Below, one piece after another: positions 37,324 to 47,216 of a stretch of DNA of 64,000 bases (within the stretch, counting starts at the first letter, position 1; each line of letters opens with the position of its first letter). Made by a program: the position numbers and the translations under genes. Below the pieces are notes generated by a model. That model worked only from the letters and a program-made list of their open reading frames with translations. It had not been told where the DNA came from and searched no databases. The stretch is from the NCBI GenBank assembly GCA_944371905.1, contig CALVYA010000003.1, forward strand, positions 1 through 64,000, written 5' to 3'. The DNA comes from an uncultured Bacilli bacterium. GTDB lineage: Bacteria > Bacillota_I > Bacilli_A > RF39 > UBA660.

Positions 37324-39383
37324 CTACTCTTTATTATATTTTTACTACAATAATAAGTTATAAAGAAATACCCACCATAAATTATAACAATTAAAGATGC
37401 TGTCATAACAATTGATTTTAATAGTTCTTCATTTCCAAAAGTAGATAAAATATAATTACAAAAGATAATTCCAAAAATCGAATGAATTATAGCAAGTACT
37501 AATGGGACCATAAAGAAAATTAATATTTGATTAAATAATGCTTTATTAATCATTTTCTCATCTGTTCCTATTTTCCTTAACATATCAAATCTTTCTTTAT
37601 TATCAGTACTTTCAGTAAGTTCTTTTAAAGCCAAAATAGCAGCACTAGAAATTAAGAAAACTATTCCTAAATACAATCCTATAAAAGTAACCATAGCCCC
37701 TAAACCAATACTTGCTTCATAAATAGTTATTTTAGTACTAGCTGATAGATTAATCATATGAGCATTAGGATGATTTTCTAAATTTGTAATTCTATTTTCA
37801 ATATTATCTTTTTCTTCATCTGTATCACCAATATAATTAGCTAATAAATGTTCTTCCTCTAACCATGATTTATTAATAACATTATCTGGTACTAAAATAA
37901 TTCCTGTATTAATATGATTGGAACTAATTTCAATAAATCCTTCCTTACATTCCCTATATTTAGGATTTAAAGTTTTCCCATCTAAAGTTATTGTTGTACT
38001 TTTCTCTAAAGCTTTATTTCTAATTGTTATCATGCTATCAAAATCAGCAATGACCATATATTCGTCTTCCCCTAATTCATAGGTTGAATTACCATATAAT
38101 TTTGCTACACGATTATATTCGCTTATCTTAACAATTGCTTCAGCAGAATCTAGTTCTATATGAGGAAATTCTTTTTTTACATTTTCAAGTTCACTTCCCA
38201 AAGTATCTAAAAAAGTTAATTCATTAGTTGCATAAATATTTACATGAACTATATCTTTTAAATAATCATTAATATTAAAATCTAATTTCTCTAAACTTTC
38301 TTCAATCGTATAATAAGTATCTTCTAACTGATATTCATTATATCCTAAAATAGGTGCATCCTCTTTACTTACATTTCTCTTTTTGTATAATTCGATATCT
38401 ATTGGTGCTAATTCTTTTAAATTGCTAGTCATGGAGTTTTTTAATGATAATGCACTAGATAATACACAAATAGTAATAAATAACATTAAACAAATCATAG
38501 TCATTGAAAAAACTGTTGTATTAACTTTACTACTGATTTGTCTTAAAGTGAAACTATTTAGTCCCTTGTAATACAAATTCTTAATATTCATGACAATTTT
38601 TAAAATTAATCCTGATAAAGACCAGAATATAAAGAATGTTGAAACAGCCCCTAAAACAATAGGTAAAAATATATCAGCGGCATCATCTAATTTTGTGACT
38701 TCACTCGTAACTAAATAGTAAGCATAACTTAAAGTTACTACGGAAATAAAGAAAAGAATAATGCAAATAATTGGATTTTTTAATTTTATTTTTTCTACTT
38801 TTTTACTATATTGTAATAAATCAATTAGCTTACATTTTCTAACTGTTATAACATTAAAAAGAATGACAATTAAATACATGACTCCAAAATATATTAATGT
38901 TTTCATACAGGAGCTTGTGGAAAAAATAAATTCAAATTTAGTCATATTTGCTTCAAACATATTTGCTACAAAGACACTCATTAATTGAGATAGCACAACA
39001 CCTATTCCTAATCCTATGATTAAAGAGAGGATTCCTATTAATAATGTTTCAAAGAATAAAATCATTGATATTTTTCTCTTACTCATTCCTAAAGTTAAAT
39101 AAATCCCAAATTCTTTATGCCTTCTTTTCATTAAAAACCTACTAGCATAAATAATTAAAAATCCTAATATGAATGCAACAAAAACACTGACTCCTGATAA
39201 CATATTGATCATTAATTGTATTAACTCTTTCGTACTTGATGTTACATTTAATAAAACTGTTTGACTTTCTATAGCATTAAATATATAAAATATTGCTACC
39301 CCTAATATTAAAGTAAAAAAATAAATAGCATAATCTTTAAAACTTTTTCTTATATTTCTAAGCGATATCTTAAAGAGCGTCAT
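37320..39383 (-). CDS. bceB: BceB-type ABC transporter permease
   Basis: The 687-residue permease has the Bce layout: one helix, three helices, a further pair, then a large extracellular domain (~residues 310-525) and the last helices. FtsX-type motifs flank the domain. Bce transporters protect against bacitracin, lantibiotics and other peptide antibiotics and control their own two-component system. The start overlaps the ATPase gene by 14 bases. The exact drug cannot be told from sequence. Confidence 0.9.
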   Translation of the reverse strand: MTLFKISLRNIRKSFKDYAIYFFTLILGVAIFYIFNAIESQTVLLNVTSSTKELIQLMINMLSGVSVFVAFILGFLIIYASRFLMKRRHKEFGIYLTLGMSKRKISMILFFETLLIGILSLIIGLGIGVVLSQLMSVFVANMFEANMTKFEFIFSTSSCMKTLIYFGVMYLIVILFNVITVRKCKLIDLLQYSKKVEKIKLKNPIICIILFFISVVTLSYAYYLVTSEVTKLDDAADIFLPIVLGAVSTFFIFWSLSGLILKIVMNIKNLYYKGLNSFTLRQISSKVNTTVFSMTMICLMLFITICVLSSALSLKNSMTSNLKELAPIDIELYKKRNVSKEDAPILGYNEYQLEDTYYTIEESLEKLDFNINDYLKDIVHVNIYATNELTFLDTLGSELENVKKEFPHIELDSAEAIVKISEYNRVAKLYGNSTYELGEDEYMVIADFDSMITIRNKALEKSTTITLDGKTLNPKYRECKEGFIEISSNHINTGIILVPDNVINKSWLEEEHLLANYIGDTDEEKDNIENRITNLENHPNAHMINLSASTKITIYEASIGLGAMVTFIGLYLGIVFLISSAAILALKELTESTDNKERFDMLRKIGTDEKMINKALFNQILIFFMVPLVLAIIHSIFGIIFCNYILSTFGNEELLKSIVMTASLIVIIYGGYFFITYYCSKNIIKSR

Positions 39384-40137
39384 TTAAGTCACCCCCAAGT
39401 AAGGTTACAACATCAATTATCTTGTCAAAAAAATCCTTTCTTGAGTCATTTCCCCTTCTTATCTCATTAAATACTTTTCCATCTTTAATAAAAATAACCC
39501 TACTAGCGTATGAGGCCGCAAAAGAATCATGAGTGACCATTAAAATAGTAGTATTTAAAGTATCATTTAAATAATTAAAACTTTCCAATAACATCTTAGA
39601 GGACTTAGAATCCAGAGCTCCGGTTGGTTCATCCGCTAATACTAGTTCTGGATCGGTAATAATAGCTCTAGCGGATGCTACACGTTGCTTTTGACCGCCC
39701 GACATTTGATAGGGATACTTATTTAACACATTTCTTATATCCAATTTATTGGCAACTTCATTAACACGTCTTTCTATTTCACTAGGTTTTACGTTTTGTA
39801 TAGAAAGTGCTAAAGCAATATTTTCATAAGCAGTTAAGGTATCTAAAAGATTAAAATCTTGGAAAATAAACCCTAATTTTTCTCTTCTAAATCTATTTAA
39901 TTCATTTCCTTTTAATTTAGTAATATCTTCTCCATTTATATAAATATGACCAGAAGTTACTTTATCAATAGTAGAAATACAATTCAAAAGAGTCGTCTTT
40001 CCACTACCACTAGCTCCCATAATTACTACAAATTCACCTTTCTCTATTTCAAAAGAAATATTATCAATCGCTTTAGTAAGAGTCGATCTATTACCATAAT
40101 ATTTTTCTATTTTTTCGAGCTTTAAAATATTTGACAT
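39370..40137 (-). CDS. bceA: BceA-type ABC transporter ATP-binding protein
   Basis: The 255-residue ATPase has Walker A G-A-S-G-S-G-K-T-T, the signature M-S-G-G-Q-K-Q-R-V-A, Walker B V-L-A-D-E-P-T-G-A-L and an M-V-T-H-D switch His. It powers the BceB-type permease. I choose the ATG at 40137, which has AAGGAGAG in front; an earlier ATG at 40161 lies upstream of that site. Confidence 0.95.
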   Translation of the reverse strand: MSNILKLEKIEKYYGNRSTLTKAIDNISFEIEKGEFVVIMGASGSGKTTLLNCISTIDKVTSGHIYINGEDITKLKGNELNRFRREKLGFIFQDFNLLDTLTAYENIALALSIQNVKPSEIERRVNEVANKLDIRNVLNKYPYQMSGGQKQRVASARAIITDPELVLADEPTGALDSKSSKMLLESFNYLNDTLNTTILMVTHDSFAASYASRVIFIKDGKVFNEIRRGNDSRKDFFDKIIDVVTLLGGDLNDAL

Positions 40138-40224
40138 ATTATCTCTCCTTTCACGATTCATTATAAAAGATAAATTTCTTTTAGTCCTGTTTCTAATATT
40201 ACATAATATTACATTTTTGTAACA

Positions 40225-41244
40225 TCATTTTACAACTTCAAAGAAATTATTTTTAACAAAAATTATTTTTACTTCTGTATATTCATTTTCTATAGAATCA
40301 ATTGTTATTTGATGTCCTAATTTAGTACATAAATTCTTAGCAATATATAATCCCATACCCGTTGAAGTTCTTACCATGCGACCATTAGAACCAGTAAAGG
40401 TTTTATCAAATACTTTAGGAACGTCTTTTTTAGATATACCAATTCCATTGTCGTATATTTTTAATACGATATTATCGTTGGTCTCTTCTGTAGAGATTTT
40501 TATATATGAGGTAGTATCTTTTCTTATATATTTAATACTATTACTAATGATTTGATTGATAATAAATTCTAACCATTTCGAATCAGTTAAAATTTTAATA
40601 TTCTTTAAATCAACCATTAAATCAATTTTATTTTCCAATAAAATATCTTTATTTCTTAAAGCTACATTAGACACTACTTTATTTAAGTTTACTTCTTTAA
40701 TTAAGTAATCTTTTTCAGCATTTTCACTTCTAGTGTAGTATAAAACCTGTTCTATACCGTCATCCAATCTTTTCAATTGTTCCATTACTTTTTTATTAGA
40801 TATTTCTTTATGATTATGAGTCATTAATTGAATAGAAGATAAAGGTAGTTTGACTTCGTGAATCCACATTTCTATATATTCTTTAAAATCATTTAAATTA
40901 ATAGTGTACTCTTTTACCTTTTCATTCATTGATTTGTTGATTTCATATAACGAATCATATAATATTTTCCCATCATAAAAATTAGGACAATCCATCATTT
41001 CAGTAATTAAATATTTTTTATCTAAATGTTCAAGATTTTTTAAAAATATATCATAAAATTTCTTTCGTCTACCATAATCATAACTGATAACGAAAACTAC
41101 TCCTACCAATAGAGAAATATCTACGCCTAGTATTGCTTGGGAAGAGGTTTTAAATGCAATAAGAATGGAATTAATTACAAAAAATATAAAAATAAATAAT
41201 AGTACATTTAATACATTTCTTTTTAAATATTCACTTAATCTCAT
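40225..41244 (-). CDS. bceS: BceS-type intramembrane-sensing histidine kinase
   Basis: The 339-residue kinase has two closely spaced membrane helices (residues ~12-30 and 37-53) and almost no extracellular loop, as in BceS. The phospho-acceptor block is E-M-W-I-H-E-V-K-L-P-L. The ATPase domain has N-S-I-K-Y, D-N-G-I-G and S-T-G-M-G-L-Y. It overlaps the regulator gene by four bases. It should take its signal from the BceAB-type transporter next to it. Confidence 0.92.
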   Translation of the reverse strand: MRLSEYLKRNVLNVLLFIFIFFVINSILIAFKTSSQAILGVDISLLVGVVFVISYDYGRRKKFYDIFLKNLEHLDKKYLITEMMDCPNFYDGKILYDSLYEINKSMNEKVKEYTINLNDFKEYIEMWIHEVKLPLSSIQLMTHNHKEISNKKVMEQLKRLDDGIEQVLYYTRSENAEKDYLIKEVNLNKVVSNVALRNKDILLENKIDLMVDLKNIKILTDSKWLEFIINQIISNSIKYIRKDTTSYIKISTEETNDNIVLKIYDNGIGISKKDVPKVFDKTFTGSNGRMVRTSTGMGLYIAKNLCTKLGHQITIDSIENEYTEVKIIFVKNNFFEVVK

Positions 41245-41903
41245 ATTAATATATATCCTTGTCCTTTTCTTGTTTCAATGGCATCTTCATACCCTATTTC
41301 TTTTAATTTAGATCGAAGTCTACTAATATTAACTGTAAGAGCATTATCATTAATATATTCATCATTATTCCATAAATCAGTCATCAATTCATCTCGTGTT
41401 ACAATATTTCCTTTTTTAGTTAATAAATAAGTAAAAATTAACATTTCATTTTTAGTAAGTAATATTTCTTCTTCCTCATTTTTTATAACTCCTCTTTTAG
41501 GGATTATTTTTAAATCACAATAATTTAAAACTTCACTTTTATTCTCCATTCTTTTAAAAATAGCATTTATTCTTAATAATAATATAGTAGGATTGTATGG
41601 TTTCGTTATATAATCATCTGCTCCATAACTCATAGATAAAACTTCATCTGCCTCGTTATTTTTACTAGTTACCATGATAATAGGAACATTACTTTCTTTT
41701 CTTATTTTTTGTAATAATAACTCTCCATTCATTTTAGGAATATTAATATCTAATAAAATTAAATCTGGCTTAATATGAATAACTTCTTCATAAACATTTT
41801 CAAAATCATTTAAAACAATTCCTTCATAAGAAGCATTATCTAATAATTCTTTTAATTCAAGACATATACTTACATCATCCTCTATAATTAAAATTTTTTT
41901 CAT
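41241..41903 (-). CDS. bceR: BceR-type response regulator (OmpR family)
   Basis: The 220-residue regulator has an N-terminal receiver domain with E-D-D and the phosphorylated Asp in L-L-D-I-N-I-P, then T-S-K. A C-terminal winged helix ends with R-K-G-Q-G-Y. I choose the ATG at 41903 with GGGTGAT in front; an in-frame GTG lies within that site. It heads the bceR-S-A-B transcription order. Confidence 0.92.
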   Translation of the reverse strand: MKKILIIEDDVSICLELKELLDNASYEGIVLNDFENVYEEVIHIKPDLILLDINIPKMNGELLLQKIRKESNVPIIMVTSKNNEADEVLSMSYGADDYITKPYNPTILLLRINAIFKRMENKSEVLNYCDLKIIPKRGVIKNEEEEILLTKNEMLIFTYLLTKKGNIVTRDELMTDLWNNDEYINDNALTVNISRLRSKLKEIGYEDAIETRKGQGYILI

Positions 41904-41965
41904 TATAATCACCCAATTTGATTATAACACAAATACTATTTGTCTATTCTTACAAAAAAGAAAGA

Positions 41966-41992
41966 TAAAAAAAGAACCAGAATGGTCCAAAT
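41966..41992 (-). terminator. Terminator after rubredoxin
   Basis: On the minus strand GGACCA/TGGTTC (one G-T pair) is followed by T7. Confidence 0.65.
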
Positions 41993-42003
41993 ATTATCAT
42001 TAA

Positions 42004-42147
42004 TTATTCATCTTCTACTTTAACAAACATACTCTTTGGAACACCACAAACTGGACAAGTCCAATCTTCTGGTAATTCTTCGAATTTAACCTCTTCAGTT
42101 GCATCATCATAAATATAACCACATACGGTGCATTTCCATTTTTCCAT
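42004..42147 (-). CDS. Rubredoxin
   Basis: The 47-residue protein has the two iron-binding knuckles C-T-V-C-G and C-P-V-C-G with the Y-I-Y-D and E-D-W-x-C-P residues conserved in rubredoxins. It is a small electron carrier and the usual donor to superoxide reductase, which is encoded at 18581-18946. It has a strong AGGAGGAG ribosome binding site and its own terminator. It is a single-gene unit. Confidence 0.95.
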   Translation of the reverse strand: MEKWKCTVCGYIYDDATEEVKFEELPEDWTCPVCGVPKSMFVKVEDE

Positions 42148-42234
42148 AATAATCTCTCCTCCTATATTTTCATGTTATTTATCTCTATCAATTATTCTAA
42201 CATAAGAAGATCACAAAATCAAATATACAAGATT

Positions 42235-43122
42235 TTATTTTCTTACTTTAATGATATCATCACTAGCTAAATGTCCTATTAATAGTGATGAATTAGGATC
42301 ATGATTACTATAATTATCAATTACTCTATTCTCATCATAATTAGCATAACAATATTTACAAAAATGCCTACAAGAATTATATACACCTATATCAACCATT
42401 TCTACGCAATTACACATATTACCACGTCTTGCTTTCCATTTCTTAAATTTTGTTTTACCAGTTAATTTATGGGCTAACTCTACTCCTAAGCAATCCCTTT
42501 TTATAAAACCATATTCTAATAACCTTCGTTCTTCAAAACATGTCTGTACAGTCATACCATGATTACTTGCAGAACAACTGAAATTAATTCCTATTTGTTC
42601 ATAATCTTTTTCCGTAAATTCTCTTAACTTTAAATCTTTTATATTATTTTGAACATTTTTATAATTATCAATAAAAGATATAATTATATTTGTTACATAA
42701 CCATCTAATAAACTACACATTTTGTCAAAGGCTTTTATATGATAATTAATGTTATATTTATCACTTAAAAAAACAGGATCATACCTTATATATAAATTAT
42801 CTTTACCAATAATATTAGATATTTCTTTTATCGCTTCAATGATTTCTTTTTTAGATGGAACATTTGGTTCTATATCTTTCTTATATGGAGTTAAAGTAAC
42901 GTGGAACAAAATAGGTTTGGTTATTTCTTGTAAGTGTTTCACAATAGGAATAGGATTTTTTGTACAAAACAAAATGGCATCAACATCACTAAAATAAATT
43001 CTACTTACTTGCTCATGATAAAATGGATTTCTTACATCAATATACCCTTCTTGATATCTATTTATAAACCAATCACAATAAAATGCTATAATATCTGTTC
43101 TTCCACTCACATTTAAAATCAT
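42235..43122 (-). CDS. DUF1848 protein with a Cys cluster
   Basis: The 295-residue protein begins with M-I-L-N-V-S-G-R-T-D-I, has F-C-T-K-N-P, Y-I-R-Y-D-P-V, and a C-terminal C-x-C / C-R-H-F-C-K-Y-C-Y-A-N cluster. This is the DUF1848 family, which may carry an Fe-S cluster and act in DNA repair-like or radical chemistry; no function is established. It is monocistronic. Confidence 0.85.
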   Translation of the reverse strand: MILNVSGRTDIIAFYCDWFINRYQEGYIDVRNPFYHEQVSRIYFSDVDAILFCTKNPIPIVKHLQEITKPILFHVTLTPYKKDIEPNVPSKKEIIEAIKEISNIIGKDNLYIRYDPVFLSDKYNINYHIKAFDKMCSLLDGYVTNIIISFIDNYKNVQNNIKDLKLREFTEKDYEQIGINFSCSASNHGMTVQTCFEERRLLEYGFIKRDCLGVELAHKLTGKTKFKKWKARRGNMCNCVEMVDIGVYNSCRHFCKYCYANYDENRVIDNYSNHDPNSSLLIGHLASDDIIKVRK

Positions 43123-43141
43123 AAACTACCTCTAATAAATA

Positions 43142-44146
43142 TTATTTTTTATCTTCGCTATCATATTCGTCAAATACATTACCAACTATTTCTTCAATAA
43201 TATCTTCCGTAGTAATAATACCTATAAACTTACCATCTTTCATAACTTGTGCCATTGCTTCGTGTTGTCCATTTAAAAGAAGAAAAGCATCATCTATGAT
43301 ATCATCATATTTTACTTTAGTAAGAGCTCTTACATAATTTTTTAAACTAAATTCGTTATTATGTTTTAATATAAAATCTTTTACATTAATAACACCTATT
43401 ACTTTTTTATTATGCGTTACTGGAAATCTTGTATATTTATATTTTTTTAAAATACCAATAATCTTATCACGAGAATCTTCCAAATCAATAAAGATAACAT
43501 CTTTTTTAGGAGTCATTACTTTTTCAACTGTTGTATCATTGAATTCAAAAACATTAAATAATAATCCCTTTTCTAAATCTTCTAATCCAGATTCAGCAAT
43601 ATTATTCTTTAGTTCTTCTTCGCTTTTTTCCTTTGCTTTTTTTATATTTAATAATTTAACTATAAAATCAGTAGAAGTTTTTAAAATCAAAATAAAAGGT
43701 TTAAAAAATTTAATAACAAAATCAATTACGTTTACCATTGCAAAAGAAATCTCTTTAGAATAAGCTAAGCCTATTTTTTTAGGAACTAATTCACCTAAAA
43801 CTAAAGTAAAATACGATAAAATAATAGTTATAACGACTACTAAAATCGTAGTTAAAGTACTAGTCGAAATAAAACTAATATTAATTATCCCAGCTAACTC
43901 ACTAGCAAAACTTTCAGCGGCAAACGCACTAGCTAAAAAACCGGATAAAGTAATAGCTATTTGAATGGCAGATAAAAAAGAACTAGAATCATTTAATAAA
44001 CTTGCTATTTTATAAGCTTTTTTATTATTTTTCTTCAATTCTTTATTTAATTCATACTTACTAATAGATAAATAAGCTATCTCAGTTGCGGAAAAAATAC
44101 CATTAATAATAATTAAAACTATCAAAATTAAAAATTTAAATATCAT
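43142..44146 (-). CDS. CNNM/HlyC-CorC family membrane protein with CBS domains
   Basis: The family is linked to magnesium or cobalt efflux. The protein has a CNNM domain with three or four helices (residues ~1-170) and a pair of CBS domains (~200-334) starting at V-M-T-P-K-K-D. The C-terminal CorC_HlyC domain present in many relatives is missing, so this is a short form. I take the ATG at 44146, with GGAGGATAT in front; the ATG at 44167 precedes that site. Confidence 0.88.
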   Translation of the reverse strand: MIFKFLILIVLIIINGIFSATEIAYLSISKYELNKELKKNNKKAYKIASLLNDSSSFLSAIQIAITLSGFLASAFAAESFASELAGIINISFISTSTLTTILVVVITIILSYFTLVLGELVPKKIGLAYSKEISFAMVNVIDFVIKFFKPFILILKTSTDFIVKLLNIKKAKEKSEEELKNNIAESGLEDLEKGLLFNVFEFNDTTVEKVMTPKKDVIFIDLEDSRDKIIGILKKYKYTRFPVTHNKKVIGVINVKDFILKHNNEFSLKNYVRALTKVKYDDIIDDAFLLLNGQHEAMAQVMKDGKFIGIITTEDIIEEIVGNVFDEYDSEDKK

Positions 44147-44176
44147 ATATATCCTCCATATAATCATTATAACAAA

Positions 44177-44198
44177 AAACTAGATATTTTTATCTAGC
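44177..44198 (-). terminator. Terminator after the DUF84 pseudogene
   Basis: A CTAGATA/TATCTAG stem with a four-T loop is followed by a T6 run on the minus strand. Confidence 0.75.
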
Positions 44199-44221
44199 AA
44201 TTAGAAATACAAAACAATATT

Positions 44222-44607
44222 TTAATTTTTCAATTCTTTTATCTGTTCATTCATTTTTTTACGTTGCTCACTATAAATAAAAGGAATCAAACTAGATATT
44301 ACAGCTTCACTATTTATATCTTCTCTATTATATAATCCGTTAGTTAAATATTCTGTTATTTGAAACAATTGTTTATTATTATTAACTTTTAATTTTTGAC
44401 CAAGATTATTTTCAGTAATACAATATATAACTACAAAAGGTAACCCGTTCTCATCTAATAAAAAACCTCCTTCTATAGAACACAAATATTATATTCAAAT
44501 TCTGGGATTTCTAATTTCTTCAAAGCTATCTCTACTGCATGCGTTTTTGATGGATTCATACTACCTAGTAATATTTCCATAATAAAATTTTCTATATATT
44601 TAATCAT
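44222..44607 (-). pseudogene. Broken DUF84 (YjjX-like NTPase) gene
   Basis: The first frame (44607 to ~44474) encodes M-E-I-L-L-G-S-M-N-P-S-K-T-H-A-V-E-I-A, the start of DUF84 inosine/xanthosine triphosphatases, and ends in TAG. In another frame, from about 44482, S-I-E-G-G-F-L-L-D-E and the C-terminal part continue to the stop at 44222. The region normally between them, about 40-50 residues, is absent. This is an internal deletion with a frameshift. The start overlaps the stop of the gene before it (TAATG), so it was once translated with the deoxyribosyltransferase-like gene. Confidence 0.7.
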
Positions 44608-44978
44608 TATTTGATCAACTTTAAATTGCCTTTTAAAGGAATAATATTCCATCCTATTAGTTCATCTTTATAAGGTTCATATATATCGTTTAATAAATAT
44701 ACTCTTTTATGAAAATAAAATCCAAAAGCAATCTCTGCAAAAGTATTAGGACCAATATAATTTTCTATACCAATTTTAGATTCATTAATGATTAAAAGTA
44801 TTTCGTTTTCTTTTTTGCATATTCTATCTAAATGTGCTCTAGAAGCAATTATTTTATCTAATCCTTCCATACATTCTACAGGTAACAATACATTATAACC
44901 CTCATTTTTTAAAACATTGGCTACTTCAATTATCTTTTCTTTAACTTTCATACTACCACATAATACAATATTTTTCAT
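44607..44978 (-). CDS. Nucleoside 2-deoxyribosyltransferase-like protein
   Basis: The 123-residue protein has V-L-C-G-S-M at the start, A-N-V-L-K-N-E-G-Y-N-V-L-L-P, and N-T-F-A-E-I-A-F-G near residue 82, as in the small nucleoside deoxyribosyltransferase-like fold. The pairing with a DUF84 NTPase gene suggests nucleotide salvage or clean-up. The substrate is not known. Confidence 0.65.
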   Translation of the reverse strand: MKNIVLCGSMKVKEKIIEVANVLKNEGYNVLLPVECMEGLDKIIASRAHLDRICKKENEILLIINESKIGIENYIGPNTFAEIAFGFYFHKRVYLLNDIYEPYKDELIGWNIIPLKGNLKLIK

Positions 44979-45235
44979 TTTTACTCCTTTACTATCAAAA
45001 CTTTTTTAGTTTATCTTCAAACTTAAATATTTTATTGTATATAAATCAACTTCATTTCTAATTTCTAAATCAAAATTATTATAACATAATATCAGTTATT
45101 GTAGTACTAAGCAAATGTAATGAAATTTAATAACATCCAAATTCTTTTTTCATAACAACAATTATATAGTTTCCTATCAAGAAAATTAAGATAAATTCAA
45201 TATATATCTTTAAATTAACTAGAATTTTTTCAGGC

Positions 45236-45991
45236 TTATTCTTTAATAACAAGTCCAATTGGGCAATGATCACTGCCTAAGACATTTTGGTAAATAAGAC
45301 TATCTTCTATATTAAGAATAAATGAGGCAGAGACTACAAAATAATCAATTCTCCATCCTATATTTTTTTCTCTAACTCCTCTTCTATAACTCCACCAAGT
45401 ATAAGAATCAATTTTTTCTGGATATAAATAACGAAAGGTATCGATAAAACCAGATTCTAATAATACACTAAATTTATTGCGTTCTTCATAAGTAAAACCA
45501 GCATTACCAATATTTGATTTTGCATTTTTAATATCAATTTCTTCATGAGCAACATTCATATCTCCACAAAAAACAACTGGTTTTTTCTTTTCTAATTTTT
45601 TTATATAAGCTAAAAATAAATCTTCATAACGCATACGAGATTGCATTCTAGATAGATCACGTTTCACGTTAGGAACGTAACAATTTATCAAATAAAAGTC
45701 TGGAAATTCTAAAGTAATATTACGCCCTTCATTATCATATTCACTATCTCCTATTCCGTAATGAACAGAAAGAGGTTCTATCTTAGAAAAAATAACAGTA
45801 CCAGAATATCCTTTACGAATAGCTGGATATAAATACATCGTATATCCATCCGGTCTAAAATCAAATTGATCTTCTTCTGCTTTTACTTCCTGCATACAAA
45901 AGATATCGGCATTTACTTCTTTAAAGAATTTTTCTAATCCTTTCTTCAAACAAGCTCTAATTCCCGCAACATTCCATGAAACTATTTTCAT
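45236..45991 (-). CDS. exoA: Exodeoxyribonuclease III / AP endonuclease
   Basis: The enzyme cuts DNA at abasic sites in base excision repair. The 251-residue protein has S-W-N-V-A-G-I-R-A, M-Q-E-V-K, G-D-M-N-V-A-H, W-R-I-D-Y-F and G-S-D-H-C-P, all key motifs of the ExoIII family. It overlaps mutY by four bases, so the adenine glycosylase and the endonuclease that acts after it are co-translated. Confidence 0.95.
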   Translation of the reverse strand: MKIVSWNVAGIRACLKKGLEKFFKEVNADIFCMQEVKAEEDQFDFRPDGYTMYLYPAIRKGYSGTVIFSKIEPLSVHYGIGDSEYDNEGRNITLEFPDFYLINCYVPNVKRDLSRMQSRMRYEDLFLAYIKKLEKKKPVVFCGDMNVAHEEIDIKNAKSNIGNAGFTYEERNKFSVLLESGFIDTFRYLYPEKIDSYTWWSYRRGVREKNIGWRIDYFVVSASFILNIEDSLIYQNVLGSDHCPIGLVIKE

Positions 45992-47022
45992 TTCAACGCC
46001 TCCTTCAACGCATATAAAAATGGAGTAAAAGCAGTAGGTAAAGCAAAATTTGTTTCTATCTTTGAAATAGAATAAAAGAAATCTTTACAAAAAACATTTT
46101 CTAAAAACACAAAATATGCTTGCATCTTCCATTTTTTATGTGTAAATACATGAGTATAACAAATACTTTTTTTAATATCTTTAACTTGACCAAATTCACT
46201 ACCTAGCAAATAAATATCACCTAGTTCTTTTTTGCCAACAACATTGGGAAATTCATATAAACCATGTAAAAGGCCATGATCTCTTCTCTTTCTAATAAAA
46301 ATTTCATTATCATAAATAGGAATAATCACTGTTATATCTATTTCTTCTTTTATTTTCTTATCGTCTCTTACTGGATATAAAAAGTAATTATTATTTTTAT
46401 ATGATTTACAATACTTTTTAAGAGGACAAATCTCACATTTAGGCTTACCATTAGGAATACAAATAACTTCTCCTAATTCCATTAACCCTTCGTTAAATTT
46501 TCCAGAGTCTTGCGGCATAATAGATAAAAGTTTTTCATGAATTATTTTTTTAGTACTTTCTTTCGAAATATTAGAAGAGTCATTATAAAATCTTGTAAAA
46601 ACCCTCATAACATTTCCATCTATAGTTACTTGTTTTTCATTAAAACAGATAGATGAAATTGCGCTTGCCGTATATTCTCCGATTCCTGGTAATTGAATAA
46701 TTTCAGAATAAGTATTAGGAAAAATACCATAAAACTGCTCCTCAATTATCATAGCTGCTTTTTTTAAATTACGAGCACGATTATAATAACCAAGTCCTTC
46801 CCATAATTTTAGTAATTTATCTTCAGACACCTTGGCTAGAGAAGAAATATCAGGTAATTCTTTCATAAAACGTTCATAGTAAGAAATTACCGCTTCAATC
46901 CTTGTTTGTTGTAACATAATTTCAGAAATCCATACATGATAAGGTTCCTTATCTTGTCTCCAAGGAAGAACTCTTTTGTTTTTATCATACCAAGTTAAAA
47001 GATCAGTTACTACTTTTTTCAT
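45988..47022 (-). CDS. mutY: A/G-specific adenine glycosylase
   Basis: MutY removes adenine mispaired with 8-oxoguanine. The 344-residue protein has the HhH-GPD fold with L-P-G-I-G-E-Y-T-A, the catalytic Asp in V-T-I-D-G-N-V-M-R-V, the [4Fe-4S] loop C-x6-C-x2-C-x5-C (C-E-I-C-P-L-K-K-Y-C) and a C-terminal NUDIX-like domain. It is the last core gene before the 47-53 kb island. Confidence 0.95.
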   Translation of the reverse strand: MKKVVTDLLTWYDKNKRVLPWRQDKEPYHVWISEIMLQQTRIEAVISYYERFMKELPDISSLAKVSEDKLLKLWEGLGYYNRARNLKKAAMIIEEQFYGIFPNTYSEIIQLPGIGEYTASAISSICFNEKQVTIDGNVMRVFTRFYNDSSNISKESTKKIIHEKLLSIMPQDSGKFNEGLMELGEVICIPNGKPKCEICPLKKYCKSYKNNNYFLYPVRDDKKIKEEIDITVIIPIYDNEIFIRKRRDHGLLHGLYEFPNVVGKKELGDIYLLGSEFGQVKDIKKSICYTHVFTHKKWKMQAYFVFLENVFCKDFFYSISKIETNFALPTAFTPFLYALKEALK

Positions 47023-47133
47023 ACTACCACCACAAGTATTTCAATTATATCATATTTTTCCCCATAGTAATAAAAAAGAAAAAGTATTATTTATATAGAA
47101 AAATTTATAAATTTTATATAAATAATAATAAAA

Positions 47134-47166
47134 AACGATTTATCTTTATAATTCAAGATAAATCGA
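47134..47166 (-). terminator. Terminator at the left end of the island
   Basis: A perfect 11-bp stem (CGATTTATCTT/AAGATAAATCG) with an eight-base loop is followed by T6 on the minus strand, downstream of the SieB-like gene. Confidence 0.75.
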
Positions 47167-47181
47167 TTAATTCATTGGCAC

Positions 47182-47200
47182 GGAAACTGAACGAGTTTCC
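47182..47200. repeat. Perfect inverted repeat at the island edge
   Basis: GGAAACT-N5-AGTTTCC is unusually GC-containing for this region. It lies between the SieB-like stop and the terminator and could mark the island end or belong to the 3' UTR. Confidence 0.45.
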
Positions 47201-47216
47201 AAGTTTTTAAATCGCC

